DNA from: Saprospiraceae bacterium UBA1994
Lineage (GTDB): Bacteria > Bacteroidota > Bacteroidia > Chitinophagales > Saprospiraceae
Direction: 5' to 3'
Length of the DNA: 50,470 nucleotides
NCBI GenBank assembly: GCA_002335865.1
Contig: DDCY01000025.1
Coordinates: 1 to 50,470, forward strand
A model generated the notes under the pieces. It searched no databases, was not told where the DNA came from, and worked only from the letters and a program-made list of their open reading frames with translations. Made by a program: the position numbers and the translations under genes. Of this stretch, positions 9,172 through 18,562 are shown in pieces (position 1 is the first letter of the stretch; the number at the start of each line of letters is the position of its first letter).

Positions 9172-10440
9172 TTATTTCACAAGCTTATTTAGGTAATATT
9201 CATTAGGAACATACAAAAAACACAATAAAAGAAAAGAAGAAAATATACCAACTCCTAATGCCGTTTCTAACGTATGTTCTACCATAAATGAAACTAAAAA
9301 TAGAATATAAAACCCGAGGTAGAAATCATTCCTATAAGACTGTCGATAGAATAAAGGAATAAGAAGTGCGCCCAAAAATAACACAACCCCTAAAATACCA
9401 GAACCAGCCAATACAAAAATAAATTGATTGTGTGGCATTAGCGGCCTTTCATATTTAGGATAGTTTGACTCAAATTCAATTGCCACATCACTCCTCAGAT
9501 TACCTGCACCTACTCCAATTATCGGAGACGTTTTAAATAAATTAGCTCCAACCTTTAAAGAAGTGATACGTCCACTATCACCGTAGTCACTGCCCTGTCC
9601 TTCACCATACATTTGTAAATCATATAAGGTATAATGTACTTTCCTATTAAAGCTAGGAATTGTCTTATATGCCACTAAAGGCAACAATATCATAATCGCC
9701 AATACAACTACACCTACTTTGTAATTCCTTGTGGTATAAATATGTCTAATAGTAAGAATAAATAATGCCGCATAAAGTCCAACTAATCCAGTCTTCACAC
9801 TAAGTATATGCAGAGACAAGAATAAAATCACTGTCAATATTTTGACAATGATTCCATTAGCAGTTATTCTACTATTATACTTTGTTTTGATTAGGTACCA
9901 ACCAGCCAATACCGATAGCGCTACCAACTGACTAAACCGAATATGATTACAGGGAGTTGCCATATGTTGACCTTGTTTGAGAAGAAGATTTACTTCTTCA
10001 AAATTAATTGCGTAAATAGCTAACACGCCAATCACATTTATTGCCATCATTGCTATAAAGAAATATAAAATACGTTGAAAGCTATTTATACTCAACTTAG
10101 GCAACCCCAGATAGACTAAAGGAATAAGCAAGAAAGGTATTTTGATTCTCAGTCTCTCAAGAAAATAACCACTGTCTCCATCCAATTGCCAAAATGAAAA
10201 TAATACGATCCAAAAATAAAGTGTCAACACTAAAAAATGGAAATACTTAGAGAATTGTTTGAGTCTTACAAATGGTTGCCATGTCCAACTGATTTTAGTG
10301 CCACTTGCAGCTGAATCAAAATTAAGAAACCCAAGAATAACCAAGGCCATCATACACAGTGATTGTACGAATGATGAATAAACCATAGCACATAGTAACA
10401 AAGCAAATATTACGCTTACTATCTTCTCTTTTATCTCCAA
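9172..10440 (-). CDS. O-antigen ligase / polymerase family (Wzy_C) membrane protein
   Basis: A 422-residue polytopic membrane protein with about eleven hydrophobic segments. The large extracytoplasmic loop contains GDSGRITSLKVGANLFKTSP, IIGVGAGNL and RPLMPHNQFIF, which are the signatures of the O-antigen ligase/Wzy_C family (the conserved loop histidine is in PHNQF). It likely ligates or polymerises surface glycans at the periplasmic face of the inner membrane. It is transcribed with the acetyltransferase downstream, and an FkbM-like methyltransferase remnant lies upstream on the same strand, suggesting a small eroded polysaccharide locus. Confidence 0.88.
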   Translation of the reverse strand: MEIKEKIVSVIFALLLCAMVYSSFVQSLCMMALVILGFLNFDSAASGTKISWTWQPFVRLKQFSKYFHFLVLTLYFWIVLFSFWQLDGDSGYFLERLRIKIPFLLIPLVYLGLPKLSINSFQRILYFFIAMMAINVIGVLAIYAINFEEVNLLLKQGQHMATPCNHIRFSQLVALSVLAGWYLIKTKYNSRITANGIIVKILTVILFLSLHILSVKTGLVGLYAALFILTIRHIYTTRNYKVGVVVLAIMILLPLVAYKTIPSFNRKVHYTLYDLQMYGEGQGSDYGDSGRITSLKVGANLFKTSPIIGVGAGNLRSDVAIEFESNYPKYERPLMPHNQFIFVLAGSGILGVVLFLGALLIPLFYRQSYRNDFYLGFYILFLVSFMVEHTLETALGVGIFSSFLLLCFLYVPNEYYLNKLVK

Positions 10441-10631
10441 AAGCTAATACTAAATTTAATGGTTATGAAATGTTTGATCTTTAGTATAATAAAGTTGTTA
10501 GCCCTAAAATATATATAACTCCTAGTAATGTAGTTTTATGATGTATCTAGTCCGATTTCTATCGACCTACGTGACTTTTTTTCTGAACATGAGGCTGAAA
10601 CCTACCCAATTTACAAGATTGCAATTATTAG

Positions 10632-10895
10632 CTATAAAAATTTAGTGATTCCTAAGTCCACAACTTCATCTAGCGTATTTACCAAAGAATAAAATCCATT
10701 TGTCCAATATTTCTTTTCATCCTTTTGACTACTCACTCCTTTGGCAATATTGATGACACCCCTCCTGACCCAATTAAATCGTTTGATCTTGATGCGATCT
10801 ATATCTATGTTAATTCCTCTATAACCCTTGTTACAGTAAACGTCAGTATTGTTATATTTAGTAGGATGGAAACATCCTATATCGACAAATAACAT
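10632..10895 (-). pseudogene. FkbM-type methyltransferase fragment
   Basis: An 87-codon open frame that matches only the central part of FkbM-family methyltransferases: MLFVDIGCFHPTKYNNT (SAM-binding motif I, V-D-I-G-C-F-H-P), GYRGINIDID (motif II), WVRRGVINIA and YWTNGFYSLVNTLDE. Intact members have a leader of some tens of residues before motif I and around a hundred residues after the NTLDE segment; both are missing here. Upstream, the same frame meets a stop six codons before the ATG. The frame ends abruptly at LGITKFL. I read it as a truncated, non-functional remnant beside the O-antigen ligase gene. Confidence 0.72.
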
Positions 10896-11094
10896 ACTTC
10901 TTGGGGCACATTCTTATGATAGCTAAAACTTCTGCCATCTATCCAAAGTAAATCCTTCTAGTTTTGATGAAAAATAACTTTCTAACCAAAAATAGGTATC
11001 TGAAAACAAAATTGTTACTATCTAGCTAGGGAGCTGACCATAGCTAAATATCCCAATGCTTCCTATATTTATAATCGATTTGATGTTCTAGGTA

Positions 11095-12828
11095 TTATCC
11101 TTTACGGTGTTTCTTTTTATCACTCTTTCTTTTGTCATAGCCATCACCATTATCCGACCTACGCCTAGATTTTATTGGACTGCTACCATCAGATTTTTTT
11201 GAGCTATATCTTCCTCCTTTATCATCTGACCTTCTAGAGCTAGATCTATCTCTGTCATCAGATCTCCTTCGGCTATCTCTTCTACTATCTCCGTCGTCTG
11301 ACTTTTTACGGCGATCTGCAAATCTATCATCTGATCTTCTAGAGTTACTTCTATCTCTATCGTCAGATCTCCTGCGACGATCTACACCACCTCTTCTGTC
11401 GCGATCTCTACTACTTCTATCTCTTCCTCTATCTGCTCTACGGCCACCATCTCTTCTTCCTCCACGTCCACGTCCACCGCCGCCACCTCCATCAGATCTT
11501 GGTTTTTGTGGGTCTTGATTAAGATCTCGATCGTCACCGAGTTTGAGTTTCTCTAGCTCGAGAGCTAATAATTTTCCAATAATTTCTTCTTTTGATAAAT
11601 TACCAAATACCATTAGTACCTTTTCCATCAATCTCGAATCTACTTCTTTTGTCGCAGTCTCCAGCAATTTGAATGACCAATTCTTCATACGGATATCTGC
11701 TATATCAGAACTACTAGGGATCAAGACATGCTGAAATGATATTCCCAAAGTCTTCTCAAGTCTTGCTAATCTATGTGTCTCTTTAGCACCAATGAATGCA
11801 AGAGAGATACCCTTCTTTCCTGCACGAGCAGTACGTCCACTACGGTGAGTATAGTAAGCATCTTCATCAGGAAGACTAAAATGAAACACGTGTGTCAGAT
11901 CATCTACATCTATACCTCTAGCGGCTACATCAGTTGCTATCAATACCTGCAGCGAATGCTTTTTGAATCTACCCATCACTCTATCTCTTTGCTGCTGGGA
12001 AAGATCTCCGTGAAGAGCATCTGCTGCATATCCTTTCTTAAGGAGTGCCTCTGCCAACTCTTGTGTATCTCTACGAGTACGACAAAATACTACACCTCTC
12101 ATATCTGCATCCATATCTAATAATCTTGTAAGCGCTTCCGTCTTATCATGATTCTTAGTGACTACGAATTGGTGTTTGATATTTACATTGACTTTTTCCT
12201 CAGAGTTAATTTTTACCTCTATCGGATCGTCCATGTATTTGCTGACGATACGCTTGATCTCCTTAGCCATAGTTGCTGAGAATAACCAAGTTTGCTTATT
12301 CTCAGGAGTATAACTCAATATCTCATCTAGCTCTTCTTTGAAACCCATACTTACCATCTCATCTGCCTCATCTAGCACGAGAAATTTCAATTGATCCAAT
12401 TTTACTGCCTTACGCTTGATAAGATCTATCAATCTACCTGGTGTAGCTATGATGATATGAGTTGGCTTCTTGAGATCTTTTATCTGATTCATAATCGCCG
12501 CACCACCATATACGGGCAATACTTTTAGCCCTTTCACGTATTTACTAAACTTACCTAATTGTTCAGCGATCTGTCTACCTAATTCTCTAGTAGGCGCTAA
12601 GACTAAAGCCTGTGTATGCTTTTCCTGAGGATCGATCATCTCTAATAATGGAAGTCCAAAAGCTGCCGTCTTACCAGTACCTGTCTGCGCAAGACCTATA
12701 AAGTCTCTGTCGCCACCTATAAGTTGTGGTATTGCTTCTTGTTGGATATCAGTTGGAGAATCAAACTCCATTTCTTCAAGTACCCTCAGTATATCATCTG
12801 AAAGGCCTAATTCTTTAAATGTTGACAA
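11095..12828 (-). CDS. deaD: DEAD-box RNA helicase, DeaD/CshA-like
   Basis: ATP-dependent RNA helicase of 577 residues. Motifs in order: Q motif region SPTDIQ near 24-29, AQTGTGKT at 47-54, PTREL near 79-83, GG, TPGR, DEAD at 153-156, SAT at 184-186, and HRSGRTARAG from 328. The core ends near residue 380 and is followed by a helical segment (to about 435) and a long basic low-complexity tail: a glycine/arginine box at 446-460, then arginine/serine/aspartate repeats to residue 570. Such tails bind RNA non-specifically. It probably helps ribosome assembly and mRNA decay, especially in the cold. It has a long leader (see 12829-12969). Confidence 0.93.
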   Translation of the reverse strand: MSTFKELGLSDDILRVLEEMEFDSPTDIQQEAIPQLIGGDRDFIGLAQTGTGKTAAFGLPLLEMIDPQEKHTQALVLAPTRELGRQIAEQLGKFSKYVKGLKVLPVYGGAAIMNQIKDLKKPTHIIIATPGRLIDLIKRKAVKLDQLKFLVLDEADEMVSMGFKEELDEILSYTPENKQTWLFSATMAKEIKRIVSKYMDDPIEVKINSEEKVNVNIKHQFVVTKNHDKTEALTRLLDMDADMRGVVFCRTRRDTQELAEALLKKGYAADALHGDLSQQQRDRVMGRFKKHSLQVLIATDVAARGIDVDDLTHVFHFSLPDEDAYYTHRSGRTARAGKKGISLAFIGAKETHRLARLEKTLGISFQHVLIPSSSDIADIRMKNWSFKLLETATKEVDSRLMEKVLMVFGNLSKEEIIGKLLALELEKLKLGDDRDLNQDPQKPRSDGGGGGGRGRGGRRDGGRRADRGRDRSSRDRDRRGGVDRRRRSDDRDRSNSRRSDDRFADRRKKSDDGDSRRDSRRRSDDRDRSSSRRSDDKGGRYSSKKSDGSSPIKSRRRSDNGDGYDKRKSDKKKHRKG

Positions 12829-12961
12829 ATTAATCTTGATTTTAAAAGCGAAGTCTCATTGGTATGCTTCTATGATGTGATCTTTGAACTCGGTCACGCT
12901 TCTATCATGATTATAAGTCCGTTTATCACTTAAAGCCGCATCATGCGGATAAATAACGTAG
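12829..12961 (-). promoter_or_regulatory. Long structured 5' leader of deaD
   Basis: If transcription starts just after the TAnnTTTG element at 12962-12969, the deaD transcript has a leader of about 125-130 nt. Near its 5' end lies the perfect palindrome CCGCATCATGCGG (12936-12948), which would fold as a short hairpin. Further down, the octamer ATAGAAGC occurs twice on the minus strand, flanking a GTGA/TCAC pairing. Long leaders that control cold-shock helicases are known in other bacteria; function here is inference. Confidence 0.4.
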
Positions 12962-12969
12962 CAAAGGTA
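12962..12969 (-). promoter_or_regulatory. Promoter -7 element of deaD (TACCTTTG)
   Basis: On the minus strand this reads TACCTTTG, an exact match to the Bacteroidota -7 consensus TAnnTTTG. No convincing TTG is found at the expected upstream distance, so the call rests on the -7 box and its position. Confidence 0.5.
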
Positions 12970-13268
12970 ATGTTTTTAGCTATAATAAAATTAATGCTCT
13001 GAATAAGGCAAATTATTTGAATTACTTATAGTCGTGTATTTGGATTCGAAGACTTTATTCTGATATATGGCTCTATCAGATGCCTACATCACTAGGGCCA
13101 AATCCTGTAGGAATTTTATTGGCTTTTACTGAGAGGAGAATAGAAGATGTAGTGTAAAGCTAAATAAGGAGAGAAGCTATTAGAGTGTCAATATTTTTTC
13201 TTCTTTTGATGTTAGATTATGCCTTATTGAATAATAGTTTTGAATTCTTCTAATAGGATTGTTCAAAA
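12970..13268. other. Gene-poor stretch between deaD and ferritin
   Basis: About 300 bp without a recognisable gene. A 25-codon ORF on the plus strand (13080-13157, starting MPTSLGPNPVG) is present but has no family match or supporting signal. No tRNA or repeat seen. Confidence 0.35.
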
Positions 13269-13303
13269 AAATTGGCTAATTAAAACACATGATTAGCCAA
13301 TTT
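13269..13303 (-). terminator. Rho-independent terminator of ferritin gene
   Basis: Arms AAATTGGCTAAT (13269-13280) and ATTAGCCAATTT (13292-13303) pair perfectly over 12 bp with an 11-nt loop. Read on the minus strand the stem is followed by a T-run, 18 bp after the ferritin stop codon. Confidence 0.8.
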
Positions 13304-13320
13304 AAAATGATAGTCTAATA

Positions 13321-13827
13321 TTACTTTCCACCAACAACATTAACAGTTAAAATATCTTTATCAAATAAATAAAGACCACTCTTATCATCTCCGATTAACT
13401 CTAACTTATCATTAAGTGTACGCGCAAGTCCTTCTTCTTCAATCTGCTCAGCTACATACCATTGTAAAAAATTATGCGTAGCGTAATCTTTTTCTTGTAA
13501 TGCTATATCTACAAGAATATTAATACTGGCAGATACGTGGAGCTCATGCTCTAGTAATGCTCTAAATACATGACTGATAGATGGATAGGTAATTGCCGGC
13601 TGCTCTAACGCAGGTATGGTGGCGAATCCTCCTCTATCATTGACAAAATGGATTAATTTCAGCATATGCATACGCTCTTCATCACTATGTAGATAGAAGA
13701 ATGCTGTGACATTATCTATTCCTGGCTGTATCTCAGCCCATGAAGCCATGGCTAAATACACCTGAGATGATTGGGCTTCTATTTTGATTTGCTCATTGAG
13801 AGCAGCTTGCATTGTCTTTGATAGCAT
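13321..13827 (-). CDS. ftnA: Ferritin (bacterial non-heme type)
   Basis: Iron-storage protein of 168 residues, which assembles into a 24-subunit shell and oxidises Fe(II). The ferroxidase residues are in place: E17, the SDEERMH block (E50, E51, H54), E93/E95 in LLEHELH, and E127, Q128 and E130 in AEQIEEE. Length and four-helix layout fit bacterial FtnA; there is no heme methionine typical of bacterioferritin. The gene is single, followed by a strong terminator, and divergent from the phosphodiesterase gene. No Fur-type operator could be identified by eye. Confidence 0.95.
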   Translation of the reverse strand: MLSKTMQAALNEQIKIEAQSSQVYLAMASWAEIQPGIDNVTAFFYLHSDEERMHMLKLIHFVNDRGGFATIPALEQPAITYPSISHVFRALLEHELHVSASINILVDIALQEKDYATHNFLQWYVAEQIEEEGLARTLNDKLELIGDDKSGLYLFDKDILTVNVVGGK

Positions 13828-13921
13828 TAGATCTGTTTTATTATATTTATTATTACAATTATAATAAAGATACAGTTAAATGTATAAATTGTTCTTCTCT
13901 TTGGATTTAGTCTAAATACAA

Positions 13922-15922
13922 ATGTTACTAAAAAATATCCTTATAACATCTCTGTCTATATTCGCTTGCACAGCATTCACTCAAGATTCTAAGAAAGTGC
14001 TCATTATCGGCATTGATGGTTGTAGATCTGATGTACTGCAATACGCTAACACACCCAATATTGATGACTTAACAGCTCAAAGTATACACTCATATAGTGG
14101 CTTGAATAATGATATAACATATAGTGGACCTGGATGGTCAGCAATGATGACAGGTGTTTGGTCAGAAAAGCATGGGGTAACAGATAATAGTTTTTCTGGA
14201 AGTAATTTTGACGAATATCCACATTTTATCAAACGTGTAGAAGATTTCAATTCAGATCTTTACACAGTAAGTATAAGTCAATGGCATCCAATTAACAACT
14301 CCATAGTTTTGGATCATGCCGATTATAAATATAATGCGCCTACAGAAGCTGATGTCACAGCAGAAGCATTGGAACAACTTGAAAATGAAAATCCTGATGT
14401 CATATTTTTACAATATGACGAAGTCGATCATGCTGGTCATGGATATGGATTTAGTCAAGATATTACAGAATATGTTGCATCTATAGAAAGTGTAGACACT
14501 CAAATAGGCTTCGTCCTTAATGGACTTTATGCGAGAGAAAATTATGATAGTGAAAATTGGCTTATAATCTTATCTACAGATCATGGCGGACTTGGTACAA
14601 GTCATGGAGGCAATTCTTTACAAGAGGAAATAATCTTTTATATAGCCAGCAATAAAAACATAAGTCAATATGAAATCACCGCAGATACAATTGAAATTAT
14701 TGACGAAACCGATTGTATTGAAAACAACAAACATTTGACTTTTGATGATGGTGATGACATGGTAGACATACCCCACTTTTCAGAATTAGATTTTGGTGCA
14801 GATCAAGATTTTACAATAGAATGTAGAGTCAAAACGAGCATTGCTGAGGATGTTTCTATCATAGGTAACAAAGATTGGGATAATGGTGTTAACGATGGAT
14901 TTGTATTCTCATTTAAATTTGCCAATGGACCAGAATGGAAAATAAACATCGGTGACGGTACTAACCGAATAGATATAAATGATGGTGGTGCTATCGCTGA
15001 TAATAAATGGCATCATTTAGCCGCGTCATTTGATAGAGATGGACAAGCAAAAATGTATCAGGATGGAATATTGATATCCAGTATTGACATGTCTTCTATA
15101 GGCGATATAGATAATAGTGCGCCACTGCGATTCGGATCAGATATAGATGGTGAATATCATTACAACGGAGCTTTAGAGGAAGTTAGATTATGGAATGGAT
15201 TAGTTTCAGAATTAGAAATCAATGATTGGCAATGTATATCATTAGATAATACTCATCCTAGCTATTCCAGTTTAATAGGATATTGGCCTCTTAATGAAAA
15301 TCAGGGGAGTATCGCTTATGATTTATCTGCATTAGAAAACGATGGCACGATTACAAACTCAAATTGGTCATCACTAGATTCTATTATTAGTTATGAAAAT
15401 ACACCTCGAATCAATGATGTAGCAATTACTGCATTAAATTGGTTATGTATCGAAATAGAAGATTCTTGGAACATTGAAGGATTCAATTGGGTAGATTCTC
15501 TCGCAATAGTGGAAGAAGTTATTGATGGTGCTCCTGGAAGTTTAAGGTCGGTTATTGACAACTCTTGTTCTGCAGATAGCATTTACTTTGCTCCTGCACT
15601 TGATGGACAGGATTTTTTACTAAATAAAGAGATAGAAATTCCTCACAATCTAAATATAATTGGGTCTGGTATTTCGAACACCAGTATTTCTTCTAATTAT
15701 GCGAATAGAGCATTTTATATTCAACTAGGAGTTAACCTTAGTTTACATAATATGAAAATTCATAAAACACAGGAAGAGTCAAATGGAGGAGCAATATACA
15801 ATCAAGGAGACCTACTACTTAAAGATGTACTCCTAATCGACAACTATGAGGGGCCCTTATTGAAAGCACTAACTAATGAAGGTAATATTGAAATATTTAA
15901 TACTGTGAAAGTAAAGAATTAA
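13922..15922 (+). CDS. Secreted type I phosphodiesterase with LamG domain, C-terminus incomplete
   Basis: 666 residues. Signal peptide 1-20 (MLLKNILITSLSIFACTAFT). Residues 22-230 are an alkaline-phosphatase-superfamily phosphodiesterase/nucleotide pyrophosphatase: metal ligand D32 in GIDGCRSD, probable nucleophile S68 in TYSGPGWS, YDEVDHAGHGYG (D166, H170, H173) and STDHGG (D220, H221) with H228. A LamG/concanavalin-like domain follows at about 245-455 (WHHLAASFDRDGQAKMYQDG). The last part contains GAPGSLRSVIDNSC and GGAIYNQGDLLLKDV, the start of a right-handed beta-helix repeat. The frame stops without the T9SS sorting domain expected for such an architecture. Substrate unknown. Confidence 0.88.
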   Translation: MLLKNILITSLSIFACTAFTQDSKKVLIIGIDGCRSDVLQYANTPNIDDLTAQSIHSYSGLNNDITYSGPGWSAMMTGVWSEKHGVTDNSFSGSNFDEYPHFIKRVEDFNSDLYTVSISQWHPINNSIVLDHADYKYNAPTEADVTAEALEQLENENPDVIFLQYDEVDHAGHGYGFSQDITEYVASIESVDTQIGFVLNGLYARENYDSENWLIILSTDHGGLGTSHGGNSLQEEIIFYIASNKNISQYEITADTIEIIDETDCIENNKHLTFDDGDDMVDIPHFSELDFGADQDFTIECRVKTSIAEDVSIIGNKDWDNGVNDGFVFSFKFANGPEWKINIGDGTNRIDINDGGAIADNKWHHLAASFDRDGQAKMYQDGILISSIDMSSIGDIDNSAPLRFGSDIDGEYHYNGALEEVRLWNGLVSELEINDWQCISLDNTHPSYSSLIGYWPLNENQGSIAYDLSALENDGTITNSNWSSLDSIISYENTPRINDVAITALNWLCIEIEDSWNIEGFNWVDSLAIVEEVIDGAPGSLRSVIDNSCSADSIYFAPALDGQDFLLNKEIEIPHNLNIIGSGISNTSISSNYANRAFYIQLGVNLSLHNMKIHKTQEESNGGAIYNQGDLLLKDVLLIDNYEGPLLKALTNEGNIEIFNTVKVKN

Positions 15923-15937
15923 CTCAAACTTGAAAGG

Positions 15938-16567
15938 TTAAAAGGGAGGCTTCAAATTTTGAATATGTCCATTCATTTCGGCTCTCTTTCTAAGGGTTTT
16001 CATTTCATCAGCAATGGGTAGCAACCTCATCAAATGATTAAGCATGTAAGTTTGTCTATCTTCTTCAGTAGAAATTTTTACAAATTCCAACTCTTGGTCT
16101 AAGTTGAAACCAACTTTATGAGCCAATTGATGTGTACGAAAAGCTGATGAATCTTTAATATTAACATTGGATATATTCATTATGGAATAGAGCTTATGAA
16201 TGGCTAAGATCAAATCTGGATTAGACAATCGATCCATTTCATCATTCCAAGGCAAACGGCTCACCTCAGCTCCTGGATATAACCTATTAGGATATTTACT
16301 GAGCAATTTGTGAACTTCTAAAGGTGCTATGGCTTCAACTTCTATATCTAATTTGCCGTCATCATATTTTTCAATGATTCTAATAAGTTTCATCTCCGTT
16401 CCAACCGTAGTTTTCCTATTCTCGTAATACGGAATTAATGCAAAAGTGGTATTTCTTTCCTCAATCTCACCGAACATTTGACGATATCTAGATTCGAAAA
16501 TATGCAATTTAATAGTCTCTCCTGGAAAGGCTATAATACTCAGTGGAAATGCAGGAATCATATCCAT
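15938..16567 (-). CDS. LON substrate-binding domain protein
   Basis: A 209-residue stand-alone N-terminal LON domain (no ATPase or protease part). It begins IPAFPLSIIAFPGETIKLHIFESRYRQM, the family pattern (P-L-x-x-x-x-P-G-x-x-x-x-L-x-I-F-E-x-R-Y). Free-standing LON-domain proteins are common in Bacteroidota and are thought to recognise damaged proteins, but no biochemical role is established. It is convergent with the phosphodiesterase gene, only 15 bp away, and shares the minus strand with pckA, from which it is separated by a terminator. Confidence 0.9.
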   Translation of the reverse strand: MDMIPAFPLSIIAFPGETIKLHIFESRYRQMFGEIEERNTTFALIPYYENRKTTVGTEMKLIRIIEKYDDGKLDIEVEAIAPLEVHKLLSKYPNRLYPGAEVSRLPWNDEMDRLSNPDLILAIHKLYSIMNISNVNIKDSSAFRTHQLAHKVGFNLDQELEFVKISTEEDRQTYMLNHLMRLLPIADEMKTLRKRAEMNGHIQNLKPPF

Positions 16568-16655
16568 AAAGAAATGATATTAATAGTTTAATGATTACAA
16601 TGACATACTTACAAATAACCACAAAATAATAATCATGTTTAATAATATAAACAAA

Positions 16656-16687
16656 ACGCTCAATATTCATTGAAGTATATTGAGCGT
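16656..16687 (-). terminator. Terminator downstream of pckA
   Basis: ACGCTCAATAT (16656-16666) pairs with ATATTGAGCGT (16677-16687) over 11 bp with a 10-nt loop. On the minus strand it is followed by TTTTGTTTATA. It lies 35 bp after the pckA stop. Confidence 0.78.
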
Positions 16688-16721
16688 ATCTATAATATTG
16701 ATTAAGTAAGTTCAAATAGTT

Positions 16722-18329
16722 CTAGGCCATAATTCTAGGTGCTGCCTCCATAATAGATTTACTAGCTTGTGCTTCGAATTCTCTAAAGTTTTTCTGAAAC
16801 AATTCTGCAAGATGCGCAGCCTTCTGGTCATATGCACTCTTATCGGTCCAGGCATCTCTTGGATTTAGAAGAGAGTCTGGAACATTAGGGCATTCTGTTG
16901 GTATATGAAATCCAAAAATATCAGTAGTTCTATAAGATACAGAATCCAATTTCCCCTCTAGTGCAGATATAATCATCGCTCTTGTATACTTGAGTGATAT
17001 TCTATCTGATGTACTAGCTGTACCTCCAGACCATCCAGTATTGATAAGCCAAATATTTGTTTTATGTTTAGTCATTTTATCGCCCAACATATCTGCATAT
17101 TCAGTCGGATGTAATGGCAAAAATGGTGCTCCAAAACAAGCTGAAAAAGTAGCTTGAGGTTCATCAACACCATCTTCAGTACCCGCTACCTTAGCTGTAT
17201 ATCCCGAAATAAAATGATACATAGCTTGACCAGGCGTTAATTTGCTGATTGGAGGTAATACACCAAATGCATCACATGTAAGAAAGAAGATATTTTTAGG
17301 TATACTTCCTTTTGAATCGGGTTTGGCATTATCGATGTGCTCCAATGGATAAGATACTCTTGTATTTTGAGTAATAGATACATCATCGAAATTAGGAACA
17401 TTAGTTTCACCTTCAAAGCAAATATTTTCCAAAATAGCACCAGGTTTAATGGCGTGAAATATTTCAGGCTCTTTAGCCTCCGATAATCCTATACATTTAG
17501 CATAGCATCCTCCTTCGAAATTAAATACTCCATCATCGGCCCATCCATGTTCGTCATCACCAATAAGCGCTCTATTTGGGTCGGCAGATAATGTAGTTTT
17601 CCCAGTACCGGATAGTCCAAAAAATACAGCTGTATCTCCATTTTTTCCGATGTTTGCAGAGCAGTGCATAGGCAGTACACCTCTCTCTTTAACCAAAAGG
17701 TAGTTAAGTACGGAAAATATCCCTTTTTTTATTTCTCCTGTATAGCCAGTACCTCCAATAATGATGGTCTTAGCTTCAAAATTAATGATAGCAAAGTTAG
17801 ATGACTTGATACTATCCGCTAATGGATCGGCATGATATCCTGGAGCACACAATATGTGCCATTCTGGAGTAAAATCAAGTATCTGTTCTTCTGATAATCT
17901 TCTAAACATATTATGAGCAAACTGGGCACTCCATGGCTTTTCAGCAATCAATCTGATATTCAGTTTATAATCTTCATGCGAACATGCAAAAGCATCTTTC
18001 ACATATACATTCTTGTCTGATAAGTATTCAAGAACATTTGTTTTTAGGTGATCAAAAACTTCTGTTGACACAGGTTGATTAACATCACCCCAATCTACCG
18101 TATTAGCTGTTATGCTATCTTCTACGATATATCTGTCTTTAGGTGATCTTCCTGTAAATCTTCCTGTCTTAATGCATAAAGCTCCAGTACTAGAAAGAGT
18201 CCCTTCTTTCTGGTCTAATGCATCTTGAGTAAGAGTCTGAGGATCGAAGTTCCAGTATACATTCTTACTGGTTTGGAATCCTATTTTAGCAAGATCTGCA
18301 CTAGGATTTCTTTTTCCTTTTTGAATCAT
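16722..18329 (-). CDS. pckA: Phosphoenolpyruvate carboxykinase (ATP)
   Basis: Converts oxaloacetate and ATP to phosphoenolpyruvate, CO2 and ADP, the entry step of gluconeogenesis. 535 residues, close to the E. coli enzyme (540). Visible motifs: GRFTGRSPKDRYIV (substrate arginine near 61), MHCSANIGKNGDTAVFFGLS, the kinase P-loop GLSGTGKTT at 238-246 followed by ADPNRALIGDDEHGW (metal-binding acids), and NTRVSYPLEHIDNA. A TAnnTTTG-like element (minus strand, 18393-18400, TACTTTTG) may be its promoter. It fits physiologically with the aconitase and the pyruvate/acetyl-CoA-forming mhp operon in the window. Confidence 0.97.
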   Translation of the reverse strand: MIQKGKRNPSADLAKIGFQTSKNVYWNFDPQTLTQDALDQKEGTLSSTGALCIKTGRFTGRSPKDRYIVEDSITANTVDWGDVNQPVSTEVFDHLKTNVLEYLSDKNVYVKDAFACSHEDYKLNIRLIAEKPWSAQFAHNMFRRLSEEQILDFTPEWHILCAPGYHADPLADSIKSSNFAIINFEAKTIIIGGTGYTGEIKKGIFSVLNYLLVKERGVLPMHCSANIGKNGDTAVFFGLSGTGKTTLSADPNRALIGDDEHGWADDGVFNFEGGCYAKCIGLSEAKEPEIFHAIKPGAILENICFEGETNVPNFDDVSITQNTRVSYPLEHIDNAKPDSKGSIPKNIFFLTCDAFGVLPPISKLTPGQAMYHFISGYTAKVAGTEDGVDEPQATFSACFGAPFLPLHPTEYADMLGDKMTKHKTNIWLINTGWSGGTASTSDRISLKYTRAMIISALEGKLDSVSYRTTDIFGFHIPTECPNVPDSLLNPRDAWTDKSAYDQKAAHLAELFQKNFREFEAQASKSIMEAAPRIMA

Positions 18330-18562
18330 TTAGTCTATCTTTTTTAGAATATTCGTTATTCTATCGGTCTATATTAACACTAAAATCTATAACAAAAGTA
18401 TAAAGGAATATCTATATATAATGGACTTTGCGCCATTTTGAACTAAGCGATTAAAGTATAAGCTAAGTGTACATATTACGTAAAGTGCGTTGGTATTGAC
18501 TTCCAATAAATATTTCGAAAGAATATTTTTTTAGATATTTCCAAATTAAATTATATCAATTT

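Noticed and set aside
13080..13157. 25-codon plus-strand ORF starting MPTSLGPNPVG
   Set aside because: No promoter element or family match; expected by chance in this AT-rich gap.
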